A stretch of 64,000 nucleotides of DNA from Rhodothermales bacterium (GCA_958296045.1 CATQHT010000003.1:2192501-2256500), one strand, 5' to 3'. Positions 49,212 through 59,603 are shown, counted from the first letter of the stretch. The notes: generated by a model from the letters alone, not told the origin. A program made the numbers and translations.

Positions 49212-50433
49212 GGGCTGGCGAAAAATTAACTATTTGCCTAGTTGGCCGGTGGTCAATTTCGCCTGCACTCGTGGGTGCGCAACACCCCTGCGGATGCAGC
49301 TCACGAGCACGATTCTGTACACTCCCCAGACCCGCCACAGCATCCAACAGCGGATGCCGCTCAGCGTCCGGGTGAGCAGACACGTGTTGCGCGTACGATA
49401 GGCTCGCCGCCCATCCATCAGGGCAAAGGCCCCGATACAACACGTTCAGGGCCGCGTTAACGTCGCGGCACTGGGTCTTTCCGCACATGGCACAACGATG
49501 CTTCCTGTCAGCCAGGCGTAGCCTTTCCTCCGGCTTGTGATGGCAAGCGCTGCATCTCTGCATTGTGTCGTTCGGCGGAACCAGCTCCACCTTGCCGCCA
49601 AGCAAAGTGGATTTGTACTTCAATAGCTGCACCAATTCGTACAGCCCTTGCGCGCGCATCGATCGGTTCAGCCCCGTCTTGCGGCTGCCACCGGCGCGTG
49701 TTATGCGTTCTACCTTCAGGTCTTCCAGAATCAGATTCGCGGATCGCTTAACGACGTCGGCAGCCACCTCGTGGCGGTACCCGCGGTTGCGTCTTTCTAC
49801 TCGCTCGGCCTCCTTGCGCCAAGCACCGAACCGCTTTCGGCGCAGACGCGTGCCTTTCTTCGTCTTAGCAGCCCGACGCTGCAAAGCGTCCCTGCGGGGC
49901 TCACTCTTTTTGATGGGCGCGTAGCTCTTTCCATCCGCCAGCGTCGCGATGCTCCTGCAGCCAACGTCCACGGCCATCGGTGTGTCTGCGCAGCTGTTCT
50001 CTGGCGCCTCGGGGTGCTCGTACACGACTTGTATCGTGTATTCGGTACCCAGCGACGACCGCACGATGCGCACGAACTTGCAGCCGTAGCGCTTGATCAG
50101 CCCGCGCCGATCGGTGAAACGGACGTACCCGACGCCCTTGATGCGAACGCGATAGTCTTGGCGCCTGACGCGTTCGGGCTTTCGTGGCAGCCTGAAGCTC
50201 TTCACCAAGTCGCCGCTGAAACGCGGCGGGCGCGCATTGTGCTTATCGAAAAAGCGCTTGTAACCCTCCGTCACGCCCCTGATCACAGAACGCTGCTCTG
50301 TCACGCCGAACTCGAGATTGCGCTCATCGGCGTTGCGGGCGGCCGTACAGAGCTTCGTCAATGTGAAATAGCTCGGATGCTTCTCTGCTACCTTGTGTGC
50401 GTTGCGGCATTGGTCGACCGCCCAGTTGCGGAC
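49212..50433 (-). pseudogene. tnpB: tnpB 3' exon (copy 2)
   Basis: Codes for VRNWAVDQCRNAHK through to the C-terminus. RuvC-like residues: Asp in MAVDVGCRSIATL, Glu in ANLILEDLKV, Asp in TQCRDVNAALNVL; zinc ribbon Cys pairs in CSACHHKPEE and CAMCGKTQC. The frame is open here, unlike copy 1. Its N-terminal part (QTYRCY... ...FVNGKW) is at 62270-62353, and joining the two at the intron boundaries gives the uninterrupted sequence ggtaagtgg|gtccgcaac seen in copy 1. The apparent 90-residue extension upstream of VRNWAV is intron sequence, not protein. Confidence 0.88.
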
Positions 50434-50840
50434 ATCGCGGTAGCCCCAGGGTTTCCCTTGGGGCCCCGCACAGATCCGTGCGTGCGCGTTGACGCACACG
50501 GCTCCTCCCGCAGGTCGCGCTGTCGCGCATGACGTTAGGAAGTGGGGATACCCACCTCCAGCCGTAAGCGGTACACCTGCGCCCCGACTGTGACTCTGAG
50601 TCCACAGCCATTGGACAGATTCACAACATCCGACCCAGAGTCCGGCATGAATCTGGCTTCCCGCTTTCCCCTTGGGTGCGACCCTTGGCTCCACCGGCTC
50701 CTCCCTTGGGTCGCACCGGCGTGCATGGCGACATATCGTTGATTAGGCCAGGGGTGTTTGATCTTGAGCGCAGGCCATCACCATGTAATCATGGTCTCCA
50801 GCTTACTCCATGTCATGCGATCCTTCTGCGAACGTCTGCG
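50434..50840 (-). mobile_element. Outer group II intron A, 3' part
   Basis: Contains the last codons of an RT gene (cgcagacgttcgcagaag onward), domain IV, domain V at 50473-50504 (gagccgtgtgcg...cacggatc) and domain VI, ending ctaccgcgat next to the tnpB exon. The RT portion is about 95 percent alike to the intact RT at 51415. Its upstream part continues at 53447 after the inserted intron. Confidence 0.85.
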
Positions 50841-51358
50841 GTCAAGTAGCCCGGGGGAATCTCACCCCCAGGCCCTCACAGAACCGGACGTGCGCGTCTC
50901 CACGCATCCGGCTCTTCCCGGTCCGTCAGACGGTTGTTACCAACCATCCAGAGCTGTCTCCCAATGGATCGTCCCGTTTCCGGTTGTCCTATAGATCAAC
51001 AACAGACCAGGGTACTCCCTTCGCTCCACCTCCATTACAGAGGGTTCAGCACTACTACGAAGTACTCCGCCCCTGTGCCCCGCTTCGGTACTCAGTCGCT
51101 TGAGGTATTTCCTCTTGCGAGTCTCCCTTAACATCAGGACGACAGGTTCCCACGTTCCGCACAAGAGCCTGATCCGACCTCTTGCCGCTTCTATGCCGGA
51201 GGCCGCCAGGGCAGTAAGCAGATCTCTCCCTGACTGCTCCCGGGGCAATCATCCAACCCCGGTTTTGACCTCGTCTAAGGATGTTTCGACACGTCATCAG
51301 CGGTTCGCTTGCGCTCAACTTGAATGGATCACACCTGACCCGATCTTTGCCGGGCCTT

Positions 51359-53284
51359 CTCGCGGTAGGGACCCGGGTTTCCCCGGGCCCCCCGCACAGA
51401 TCCGGACGGGCGCGTTAACGCATCCGGCTCCTCCCTTGGGTCGCACCGGCGTGCATGGCGACATATCGTTGATCAGGCCAGGGGTGTTTGATCTTAAGCG
51501 CAGGCCAGCACCATGTAACCATGGTCTCCAGCTTACTCCATGTCATGCGATCCTTCTGCGAACGTCTGCGGATGACCTTCATCCATTCACGCTTCAGGCG
51601 GGTAAAGAACCTTCGTAGAAACACAAAGCTGGTGGGAACAGCGTAGTAGTTCAGCCATCCCCCAAGTACGCGCCCCAGCCACTGGGCTGTAGCGTGTAAC
51701 GGTGCATGCATCCTACGGCGAAGCTCCTGACACAGGCTTTTCAGCTTTCGTGCCATGCGCTTGCCCACCGGTTTCCGTCCCAATCCGAAACGACCACGGC
51801 GAGTCTTACGGCAATAATGCGTAAAACCCAGAAAGTCAAACGTCTCGGGACGACCCTCACCTCGGCTGCGGCGATTCACCGCCGCAAACCGCCCAAATTC
51901 CAACAAGCGAGTCTTCTTCGGATGCAGGGATAAGCCAAATTTGGCCATCCGCTGCCCTAAATCTCTTAGAAAACGCTGCGCGTCGTGCTTCCGCTGGAAG
52001 CCTACCACAAAGTCGTCCGCATAACGGACAAGGCAGGTTTCTCCCCACGCCACCCGCACGCGCCATCGCTTATCATACCACAGGTCCAGGGCATAATGCA
52101 GGTACACATTCGCCAGTATCGGCGAGATAACCGCGCCTTGCGGGGTGCCCATCGGACTGTCCCGCAAAACACCGGCCTCCATTACGCCTGCCTTGAGCCA
52201 TTTGATGATCAGCCAAATGACCCGTTTGTCCGCTATGCGGTGCTCCAGAAACCGAACCAACCAGCCCTGGTCCACCATGTCAAAGAAAGAACGTATGTCC
52301 GCATCAACAATCCAGTTGACCTTCGTACGCCCGATCGCATAGGCCAACGCGTCCAACGCATCATGCGCCTTTCGCTTGTACCTAAACCCATAGCTGAAGT
52401 CAAGAAACTCCTCCTCATAGATCGGGAGCAGGATACAGATCGCCACCGCAGCCTGGACAATCTTGTCCTCCAGTGCCGCAATGCCGAGCGGTCGTGTACT
52501 GCCATCTGGCTTGGGTATCTCAACCCGCCTGGACGGCATCGCCCGGTACGCTCCGCTGTGCACGCGGTCGTGTAAGTCAGCCAAACGCGCTGTCAATCCA
52601 ACCTCGTACTCCGCCCATGTCACGCCGTCCACGCCTGGCGCTGCCTTCCTCTTTAAACGATAGAAGGCATGCCGCAGCGATTTCACCGTGATATGGTGCA
52701 GAAGCGTCGTGAGCTGCTCCTTGGGTTTCCGCTTCACGAATTGTCGCAACCGGTCCGCTCCTTGTTGCACCGCTACCCGATCCCGCGCCCGGACAGTGTT
52801 AGAGTTTTCCAGTTTCCCCTCAGGTACAGGACTTGGCTCCGGCAGCTCCGCCGGGCGGCTACGCCCCTTGTTCGCTGCTTTCTTAGCTACTATTCCTGTA
52901 TCGGACTTCTCCATGTCGTTCATCTCCAGTTACGGGGATTAACCCTCTCTTTCGCGACCCTGAACGACTCCAGGGTGACACGGAGACCTCCCAGGTCCCG
53001 GCGTAGTACGTACGTGCGTGCCTGGGTTCTTAGACACCGTGGGACCCTCCTTCGCCTCACCATTGGCGGCAAAGAAGATGTTGCCTTCGACCAAAGAAAA
53101 AGCCTCGGCATCCCAGACTATAGCGTTTTCGGTGCTCATTAGCCCTGCCCACACGCGCCTCTACCGACGCTTCGCCTGTACCCTCGCGAGTACCGACGCA
53201 CGGCTCGAGGTGATGTGCAGATGGTTAGTCTTTCACAACGGGGGACTTGCACCCCCTGTACTATCGCCAGTTAGCCTGGCGCAC
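51359..53284 (-). mobile_element. Inner group II intron B, complete, inside intron I
   Basis: About 1,926 bp. Starts GTGCGCCAGGCTAACTGG at 53284 and ends ctaccgcgag near 51359, with domain V at 51399-51430. It lies in domain I of intron I, between ggtaagaa and aaggcccgg; the intron at 13778 shows the uninterrupted arrangement. The 5' flank ggtaag is shared with the 5' flank of intron A in tnpB (ggtaagtgg), consistent with the same EBS/IBS targeting. Introns A and B are the same species. Confidence 0.88.
51415..52923 (-). CDS. ltrA: Group II intron reverse transcriptase/maturase (intron B)
   Basis: 502 aa, intact. RT motifs: APGVDGVTWAEYE, SYGFRYKRKAHDALDAL, DADIRSFFDMVDQ, GTPQGAVISPILANVYL, the catalytic VRYADDFVVGF (YADD), and the maturase region GGWLNYYAVPTSFVF. 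Without an obvious HNH endonuclease. Distinct class from the 427-aa RT at 14335. The stop (taa, 51415-51417) lies in the loop of domain V. This is the only intact RT in the nest and could act in trans on intron A. Confidence 0.92.
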   Translation of the reverse strand: MNDMEKSDTGIVAKKAANKGRSRPAELPEPSPVPEGKLENSNTVRARDRVAVQQGADRLRQFVKRKPKEQLTTLLHHITVKSLRHAFYRLKRKAAPGVDGVTWAEYEVGLTARLADLHDRVHSGAYRAMPSRRVEIPKPDGSTRPLGIAALEDKIVQAAVAICILLPIYEEEFLDFSYGFRYKRKAHDALDALAYAIGRTKVNWIVDADIRSFFDMVDQGWLVRFLEHRIADKRVIWLIIKWLKAGVMEAGVLRDSPMGTPQGAVISPILANVYLHYALDLWYDKRWRVRVAWGETCLVRYADDFVVGFQRKHDAQRFLRDLGQRMAKFGLSLHPKKTRLLEFGRFAAVNRRSRGEGRPETFDFLGFTHYCRKTRRGRFGLGRKPVGKRMARKLKSLCQELRRRMHAPLHATAQWLGRVLGGWLNYYAVPTSFVFLRRFFTRLKREWMKVIRRRSQKDRMTWSKLETMVTWCWPALKIKHPWPDQRYVAMHAGATQGRSRMR

Positions 53285-53446
53285 TTCTTACCTGCTTACC
53301 ACCACGCCTCTTAAGCGCAGCAGCGGTAAGTGGTTTGATGCCTCCGTCTGCACGGCGGCACCGAGGGGCCGACCCTCATCTCCTATGCAGCATAGCTGCG
53401 GGAAGGTTACTACATATCAGTATCCCTCCGCGCCTTCGTGGCGCAC

Positions 53447-53540
53447 GATGATCTTCATCCATTCACGCTTCAGGCGGGTAAAGAATCTTTGTAGGAACAT
53501 AAAGCTGGTGGGAACAGCATAGTAGTTCAGCCACCCCCGA
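53447..53540 (-). pseudogene. RT gene fragment of outer intron A
   Basis: 94 bp coding LNYYAVPTSFMFLQRFFTRL-like sequence through EWMKII, which continues at 50840 across intron I. Similarity to the intact RT ends abruptly near 53540, so the rest of intron A's RT gene and domains I-III are missing here. The intron's 5' end is at 62166-62269. Confidence 0.8.
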
Positions 53541-54067
53541 AGGGCCGTCGTGTGTCTCGGACGGATTGGTGGCACCTCAAATGTAGCTTCTCATTGCCTG
53601 TTTCCGTCCACCAACCGCCTAACTCACAGCCCGCGTGCGCGTAGCCTACCACAAAACAAGATCCGTTCCCCCACCGAACGGCCCAAATCTAGAATCGCTG
53701 GTGTGCTCGCAAATAGAGGCAAAGGATAGCGAAGAAAGTAGGGAGGAGCCGTTCCATCGAAGGGAGGGCGAAGCCCGACCGGAGATGGAACGGCGTCGGT
53801 CAGACTGAAACAGCGCTTTGGGCCCCAAAAGCTTCGACGCCAGCGGGGCAAGCGTACCCCTACCCCTTGCCCTTATGCAATCATCGCAGTAATGATGCGA
53901 TGGTCAGCCCATTCTCGCACCAAATCACATGTTGCAGTTCGTTGTTAAATGGGCCCGCTTAAATGCGCCCCTGTTTACTCGGAAATTTAGACGCATGTCG
54001 TATTTTGGCTACGATCTGCTTCCGTGAATTCATCCAGGGTACTGGGAGAATGGAGCAAGTGACGAAG
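53541..54067. other. Region upstream of hsdM with a long hairpin
   Basis: No gene is supported. An 11-bp perfect inverted repeat (gccgttccatc at 53748-53758, gatggaacggc at 53784-53794) encloses a second small stem (gggc-gaa-gccc). It could be a structured RNA, an IS end or a regulator binding site. The hsdM frame can be extended upstream to 53963 but without conserved sequence. Confidence 0.45.
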
Positions 54068-55651
54068 ATGGCAAACAGTCGAATCGATAACGGCGTAACG
54101 ACGGGCTACGAGGCCGAGCTGTGGGCAACGGCCGATTCACTCCGCGGCTCGATGGATGCTGCCGAGTACAAGCACGTCGTGCTCGGCCTCATCTTCCTCA
54201 AGTACATCTCGGACGCCTTCGAAGAGCGTCGCACAGCGGTGCTGACTGGGCGGGGAGAAGATGCGGCAGAGGACCGCGATGAATACGTCGCAGAGAATAT
54301 CTTTTGGGTGCCGCCGAAGGCCCGCTGGCTGCATCTGAAGGCCCAGGCGAAGCAATCAACCATCGGCCAGACCATCGATCGGGCCATGGCCGCGATCGAG
54401 CGTGACAACCCGGTGCTGAAGGATGTGCTACCCAAGGACTACGCGCGGCCTGCCTTGGACAAGCAGCGTCTTGGCCAGTTGATCGACATGATCGGGAACA
54501 TCCGCATCGGGAACACTGATGCCCGCTCTCGAGAGGTGCTCGGCCGTGTCTACGAGTACTTCCTTTCGCAGGCCGCCAGCGCTGAGGGCAAGCAGGGCGG
54601 CGAGTTCTATACCCCGCGCTGCGTCGTCAAGCTGCTCATCGAAATGCTGAAGCCCTACCAGGGGCGGGTCTATGATCCCTGCTGCGGATCCTCGGGCATG
54701 TTCGTGCAGGCTATCGAAAGTGTTCGTGCCCACGCCAACGGCGGCCAGGCATGTGGCGACATCTCGATCTACGGCCAGGAGTCGAATTACACGACGTGGC
54801 GGCTCGCGAAGATGAACCTAGCTATGCGAGGGATCGAGGGACAGATTGCCCACGGCGACAGCTTCCACAACGACCACCATATGGATCTGAAGGCCGATTT
54901 CATCCTCGGCAATCCCCCCTTCAACGTCTCGAACTGGGGCGGCGAACGACTGGTTGAGGATCAGCGTTGGGTTTACGGCGTTCCCCCGAAGCGCAACGCC
55001 AACTTTGCTTGGGTGCAGCACATGGTCCACCACTTGGCACCAAGGGGTGTCGCGGGGCTCGTGCTCGCCAATGGATCGATGTCGTCAAGTCAGCCCAACG
55101 AGGGAAAGATCCGGAGAAACCTGGTAGAATCGGATCTGGTGGAATGCATGGTCGCGCTGCCAGGCCAGCTTTTCTACTCGACCCAGATTCCGGCCTGCCT
55201 GTGGTTGTTGGCGCGTGGACGCAAGCGGCGTGAAGAAGTCCTTTTTGTCGATGCCCGCCCACTTGGCCGGATGATAAGTCGCAGACATCGCGAGCTGACC
55301 GAAGCTGACATCGACCGTATTGCCAACACTTTCCGTATGTGGCGTAAAGGATCAAAGGCCGTCGGTTACGAAGATATTCCAGGCTTCTGCAAGAGTACCA
55401 CGCTGGACGAAATCCGCAAGCACAGCCATGTGCTGACACCAGGACGTTATGTGGGAACCAAAGCAGCACCCGACGACGATGAGCCGTGTGAGGCGCAAAT
55501 GCACCACCTTGTCGAGACACTGCGAACACAGCAAGCGGAAGGAGCGCGACTCGATGCTGCCATCGCTGATAATCTTAAGATGCTGGGATTCGACCCACCA
55601 CATAGTCCAGACACTGCCAGCAATAACATTCTATCACCCACCCGGCAATAA
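54068..55651 (+). CDS. hsdM: Type I restriction-modification methyltransferase subunit
   Basis: 527 aa. N-terminal HsdM helical domain ([36 protein letters not shown]), then the SAM-binding motif [14 protein letters not shown] (about residue 225) after [11 protein letters not shown], and catalytic NPPFN (about 295). N6-adenine methylation as a complex with HsdS. The ATG at 54068 is chosen ([10 protein letters not shown]); an ATG at 54050 is an alternative. Followed after 15 bp by the HEPN gene. No hsdR is present in the window. Confidence 0.95.
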   Translation: MANSRIDNGVTTGYEAELWATADSLRGSMDAAEYKHVVLGLIFLKYISDAFEERRTAVLTGRGEDAAEDRDEYVAENIFWVPPKARWLHLKAQAKQSTIGQTIDRAMAAIERDNPVLKDVLPKDYARPALDKQRLGQLIDMIGNIRIGNTDARSREVLGRVYEYFLSQAASAEGKQGGEFYTPRCVVKLLIEMLKPYQGRVYDPCCGSSGMFVQAIESVRAHANGGQACGDISIYGQESNYTTWRLAKMNLAMRGIEGQIAHGDSFHNDHHMDLKADFILGNPPFNVSNWGGERLVEDQRWVYGVPPKRNANFAWVQHMVHHLAPRGVAGLVLANGSMSSSQPNEGKIRRNLVESDLVECMVALPGQLFYSTQIPACLWLLARGRKRREEVLFVDARPLGRMISRRHRELTEADIDRIANTFRMWRKGSKAVGYEDIPGFCKSTTLDEIRKHSHVLTPGRYVGTKAAPDDDEPCEAQMHHLVETLRTQQAEGARLDAAIADNLKMLGFDPPHSPDTASNNILSPTRQ

Positions 55652-55666
55652 GCCGGCCGCGGCGCA

Positions 55667-56083
55667 ATGATCGACTACGATAAGTTCCGACTGTTCCTCC
55701 TACGGCTGGAGGAGCAGAACGAGAATCATAAACAGCAGAACCCGGTGCTCTCCGACTTGGATCGTGAGGCCATTGCGGAATCGGTTATCCAGCGCTTCGA
55801 AACCTGCTATGATTACCTGTGGAAGGTGCTGAAGCGGCATCTGGCCGAGGAACTGGGTCTTGCAGATCTGCCCAACAGTCCCAAGCCGATCTTAAGGCTG
55901 GCATTCAAAAACGATCTGTTAGACGTACCCTTAGCTCAATGGTTTCGATACGCGAAGGCCCGGATCAGTACATCACACGACTACGACGGCAGGAAGGCGA
56001 AGGCATGTCTTGCACTGGTACCTGATTTCATAGACGACGCTATCGGTCTCTACCGGACCATGAGTGGAAAGACGTGGGAGTAG
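55667..56083 (+). CDS. HEPN-domain protein (nucleotidyltransferase substrate-binding type)
   Basis: 138 aa, all-helical HI0074-like family. It carries the HEPN RNase motif R-x4-H as RISTSHDYDG. HEPN-MNT pairs act as toxin-antitoxin modules in which the MNT nucleotidyltransferase AMPylates and silences the HEPN RNase. The stop overlaps the start of the next frame, which encodes the MNT partner. Placement inside a type I restriction operon is a recurring arrangement and suggests it guards or regulates the system. Confidence 0.85.
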   Translation: MIDYDKFRLFLLRLEEQNENHKQQNPVLSDLDREAIAESVIQRFETCYDYLWKVLKRHLAEELGLADLPNSPKPILRLAFKNDLLDVPLAQWFRYAKARISTSHDYDGRKAKACLALVPDFIDDAIGLYRTMSGKTWE

Positions 56084-56658
56084 GCCAGACGATAGATATC
56101 ACCACCGAAGAGCGCAAGACTATTCAATTTCTGCTTGAACGACATCTTCCCAGCACGCCTGCTTGGGTTTATGGCTCCCGGGCGAAGTGGACCTCTTGTC
56201 CGAAATCCGATCTCGACCTCGTGGTGTTCGCGGCACCTGAACACCAACAACAGGTTGGTACCTTACGAGAGGCATTCGAAACCAGCGACCTGCCATTCCT
56301 GGTAGATCTGTTTGTATGGCGAGACTTACCTGAAGCATTCAAGAAACAGATTGAAGCGGATCACGTGGTGATTCAACCACGGGCCCTGTTCGAGAAGAGC
56401 TACGCGCAATCAGGCATTGCGGCTGAACAGAACTGGACTACGTTCGGCAAATGTAGCGTGCTAGTATGCGATACAGCCTTACCATCCAACTTGGGGCCAG
56501 TTCCGCACATAGGCCTTGAGCACATTGGGAAAGGAACATTATCCTTCTGTTCAGCGACAATTAGAATTGCGTTTGGCGACAACTAGAATTGCGGGGGAAG
56601 GAATCGGTGAGATGCGTATCTACGGGCAGGATTGTTCACCTGTCAACACGCATTCATT

Positions 56659-58146
56659 ATGGTTACCGATCAGCAAGTCAAGCTCCTGTTCAAGCTCGTT
56701 AACGGGAAAAAGAGGGCACGGTCAACGGCTGCGGCGAAGGCTGGTATGTCTGAGAACACCGCACGCAAGTACCTGCGTGCGGGCAAACTGCCGAGTGAGA
56801 TGAAGACCGAGCGAACGTATCGCACGCGTCCCGACGCGTTTGCGGAAGTATGGGGCGAAATACTGCCCTATTTGGAGGAGAACCCTGGGCTGGAGGTCAA
56901 GGCTGTGTTCGAGCACTTGCAGCGCCGCCACCCTGGCCAGTTTCAGTCGAGTCAGCTGCGCACATTGCAGCGGCGTGTGAAGCGGTGGCGAGCCGAAGCG
57001 GGTCCTGGGAAGGAGGTCTTTTTTGACCAGGCATACGAACCTGGTGAGCGGGCGCAGTCGGACTTCACCTGCATGAACAAGCTGGGCGTAACCATCCAAG
57101 GCCAGCCGTTTAAGCATATGCTGTTTCACTTCGTTTTGCCCTACTCCAACTGGGAGGCGGGAACGATCTGCAAGTCTGAGAGCTTTGAGGCGCTAAGTGA
57201 GGGGCTGCAGAATGCGCTCACGCAGTTGGGTGGTGTGCCCCGGCTGCACCAGACCGACTCTATGAGCTGTGCGGTACGCAATCTAAAGCGTACCGAGAAG
57301 GAGGGAGCCCCCTTTACCGACCGATATGGTGCTCTGATGCGGCATTACGGGATGGAGGCGCAGCACACGCAGCCACGGCGCCCCAACGAGAACGGGAAGA
57401 TTGAGCAGAGTCACTTTCGGCTCAAGCGCGCGATCGGTAACCAGCTCGCCTTGCGGGGCAGTTCGGACTTTGAAAGTAGGCAAGAATATGAGGCATTTCT
57501 GGCCAAGGTGTTTGCGGGGCGCAATGCTAATCGAGAGGCCCGTCTCAAAGAGGATCAGGCCAAGCTGCGCTCGTTACCCGCGCGGCGCCTGAACAGCTAT
57601 CAGCGCAGACGTATGCGCGTGAGCAAGGGCGGGTTGGTCCGCGTGAAGAAGAACTGGTATTCGGTTAATAGTCGGCTGATCGGGGAGCTGGTGGATGTAC
57701 GGATTTATGCGGAGCGGATCGAGGTGTGGTATGCGCAGCGGCGCGTGACGCAGATGCCACGGCTCCACGGCACAGGTAAGGCTCGGGTCGAATACCGCCA
57801 TGTGATTGACATGCTGGTGCGCAAGCCTGGAGCCTTTGCTCATTATCGGTACAAGGCCGATCTATTTCCATCTCATACGTTTCGCATGGCGTATGACGAG
57901 CTAAAGCGTGTCCACTCGAGCTCGCTTGCGGCCGACAAGCAATACCTGCGGGTGCTGCATCTGGCGGCCAAAGAGAGCGAAGCCGCCGTATCTGCTGCGC
58001 TTAGCCAGTTGCTCAATAGTACGCAGCCGCTTACGCTCGTTTCGGTAAAGACGCTCATGAATCAAGAGATTGAGGAGCCATCGGTGCAGGTTTGTGCGGT
58101 GGATCTGAGCGCCTATAATAGCCTGTTACACCACGAAGCGCAATGA
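56659..58146 (+). CDS. istA: IS21 transposase IstA
   Basis: 495 aa. HTH region (AAAKAGMSENTARKYLRAG), DDE core with Asp in RAQSDFTCMNKL, Asp in LHQTDSMSCAV and Glu in RPNENGKIEQSHFRLK, and the C-terminal barrel (VKKNWYSVNSRLIGELVDV). The ATG at 56659 (MVTDQQVKLLFKL) is the family start. A different IS21 subgroup from the element at 16390. Its stop overlaps the original istB start (ATGA). Confidence 0.93.
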   Translation: MVTDQQVKLLFKLVNGKKRARSTAAAKAGMSENTARKYLRAGKLPSEMKTERTYRTRPDAFAEVWGEILPYLEENPGLEVKAVFEHLQRRHPGQFQSSQLRTLQRRVKRWRAEAGPGKEVFFDQAYEPGERAQSDFTCMNKLGVTIQGQPFKHMLFHFVLPYSNWEAGTICKSESFEALSEGLQNALTQLGGVPRLHQTDSMSCAVRNLKRTEKEGAPFTDRYGALMRHYGMEAQHTQPRRPNENGKIEQSHFRLKRAIGNQLALRGSSDFESRQEYEAFLAKVFAGRNANREARLKEDQAKLRSLPARRLNSYQRRRMRVSKGGLVRVKKNWYSVNSRLIGELVDVRIYAERIEVWYAQRRVTQMPRLHGTGKARVEYRHVIDMLVRKPGAFAHYRYKADLFPSHTFRMAYDELKRVHSSSLAADKQYLRVLHLAAKESEAAVSAALSQLLNSTQPLTLVSVKTLMNQEIEEPSVQVCAVDLSAYNSLLHHEAQ

Positions 58147-58943
58147 AGACACTGACCACCGCGCAGCTGGACCGTGCGCTGCGTGCAGGCTAGAAGGAGC
58201 TTCGTTTGCCGAGTATGCGCGACGGCTACCGGGATAGGGCGGACTTGGCTCGACGGGAGTCTTTGAGCTTTGAACGGTTCTTGTGGGAACTGGTCGAGAC
58301 GGAGGTGCACACCCGCCGCAACAACCGGATACAGCGCTGGCTCCGGGAATCCGGGCTACCACTGGAGAAAACCATGGACACGTTTGACCGGGGTCGGCTG
58401 CCAGTTCGAATCGATCATCATGTGAGCGTGCTCCTAGAAGGTGGCTTTCTGGATCGCAAGGAGAATGTGCTGGCCTTCGGTCCTCCAGGCAGCGGAAAGA
58501 CCCATTTGCTGTGTGCGCTGGGCCGGGAGCTCATCTTTCAGCACCGCCGCGTGAAGTTTTATCGCTGCGGCATGCTCGTCCAGCAACTACTCGCCGCTAA
58601 GCGTGACCTGCGATTACCGCAGATGCTGAAGCGGCTGAGGCGATACGAGGCGCTGATCCTGGACGACATCGGCTACGTACAGCACAGCCGCGAAGAGATG
58701 GAGGTCTTGTTCCACTTGCTGGCCGAACGCTACGAACGCGGCAGCATCCTGATTACCAGCAATCTCGCCTTCAGCCACTGGGAAAGCATCTTCAAGGATC
58801 CGATGACCACCGCCGCTGCCATAGATCGCATCGTGCATCACAGCGTGATCCTAGAGCTCAACCTGCCCAGCTATCGACTGGAAGTATCCAGGCAGCGGCA
58901 ACAAGCCCAGGGTAAGCCTAATGCTAACGCAGCAGCCCCTTAG
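58143..58943 (+). pseudogene. istB: IstB helper ATPase with an in-frame amber codon
   Basis: From ATG 58143 the frame reads MKTLTTAQLDRALRAG, then TAG (58191-58193), then KELRLPSMRDGYRDRADLA and on to 58943. Walker A GPPGSGKTHLLCALG, Walker B ALILDDIGYVQ, sensor SILITSNLAFSHW are intact. The stop codon is followed directly by AAGGAG and then a TTG (58206) and ATG (58215) in frame, so translation could restart and give about 245 aa lacking only the first 20 residues. Whether it is dead or re-initiated cannot be told from sequence. Confidence 0.8.
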
Positions 58944-59531
58944 CGGTTCCATGGAGCCGTCGCGAGCGCTTAGCCGTCGCGGCGGGCTCTGCCCTTACCT
59001 AGTGCTGATCCAGATGAGATACTCGCACCCAATAGTGGATCTGAGCGCCTATGACGGCCTGCAGCGTCCATGGAACAGGTTGACCGCGATACCGCCGAGC
59101 CGAAAGGTCGGTTCACCGGGAGTCTGTCCGGTGTCTCCGAGCTGTTCATGCCGTCTGCCGAAGCATCGGATCAACAAGCAGCGGAATTGCGGATTCCCGC
59201 GTCAACATGCCCAGCAAAATCCCTTGAGAACGCAGCAGCTCCTTAGTGGTTCCATGGGGCCGTCGCGAGCGGCTAGCGGTCGCAGCGGGTCTGCCCTTAC
59301 CTAGTGCTGATCCAGATGAGATACTCGCACCCAATAGTGGATCTGAGCGCCTATGACGGCCTGCAGCGTCCATGGAACAGGTTGATCGCGATACCGCCGA
59401 GCATACAGCTTCGTTCACCGCGAGTCTGTCCGGTGTCTCCGAGCTGTTCATGCCGTCTGCCGAAGCATCGGGTCAATAAGCAGCGGAATTGTGGATTCCC
59501 GCTGGAGAAAATCTCGGGGGTCTGTGATCAA
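58926..59531 (+). repeat. Tandem ~303-bp repeat in the IS21 tail
   Basis: Unit one starts aacgcagcagccccttag at 58926, unit two aacgcagcagctccttag at 59229. Each contains a decayed echo of the istA-istB junction (gtggatctgagcgcctat, as at the end of istA; gctt-cgttcaccg, as at the start of istB). Past the second unit, 59500-59590 resembles istB sequence (cgctggagaaaa, catcatgacctgagcgtg). Confidence 0.75.
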
Positions 59532-59603
59532 ACGCGGCCGCCCACTCGCATCCATCATGACCTGAGCGTGTACTTGGAAGGCGGCTGCCGGGACCAGGGA
59601 GCA

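Larger units (their letters stand above)
50841..53446 (-). mobile_element. Middle group II intron I, ORF-less, inside intron A
   Basis: Starts GTGCGCCACGAAGG at 53446 and ends ctacttgac at 50841. It splits the RT gene of intron A, which rejoins as gatgaagatcatc|cgcagacg, matching the intact RT gene at 51.57 kb except for one base. Domain V is at 50881-50914 (34 nt). Without the inner intron B it is 680 nt and has no RT: a degenerate relative of the complete intron at 13778, which shares its domain I-III sequence (aagaggcgtggtggt, gacgtgtcgaaa). Confidence 0.85.

Noticed and set aside
49177-50694. A single 505-codon frame that looks like TnpB with a novel N-terminal domain
   Set aside because: The first ~90 codons are intron A domains IV-VI read through; comparison with copy 1 shows that tnpB begins again at the exon boundary (50433).
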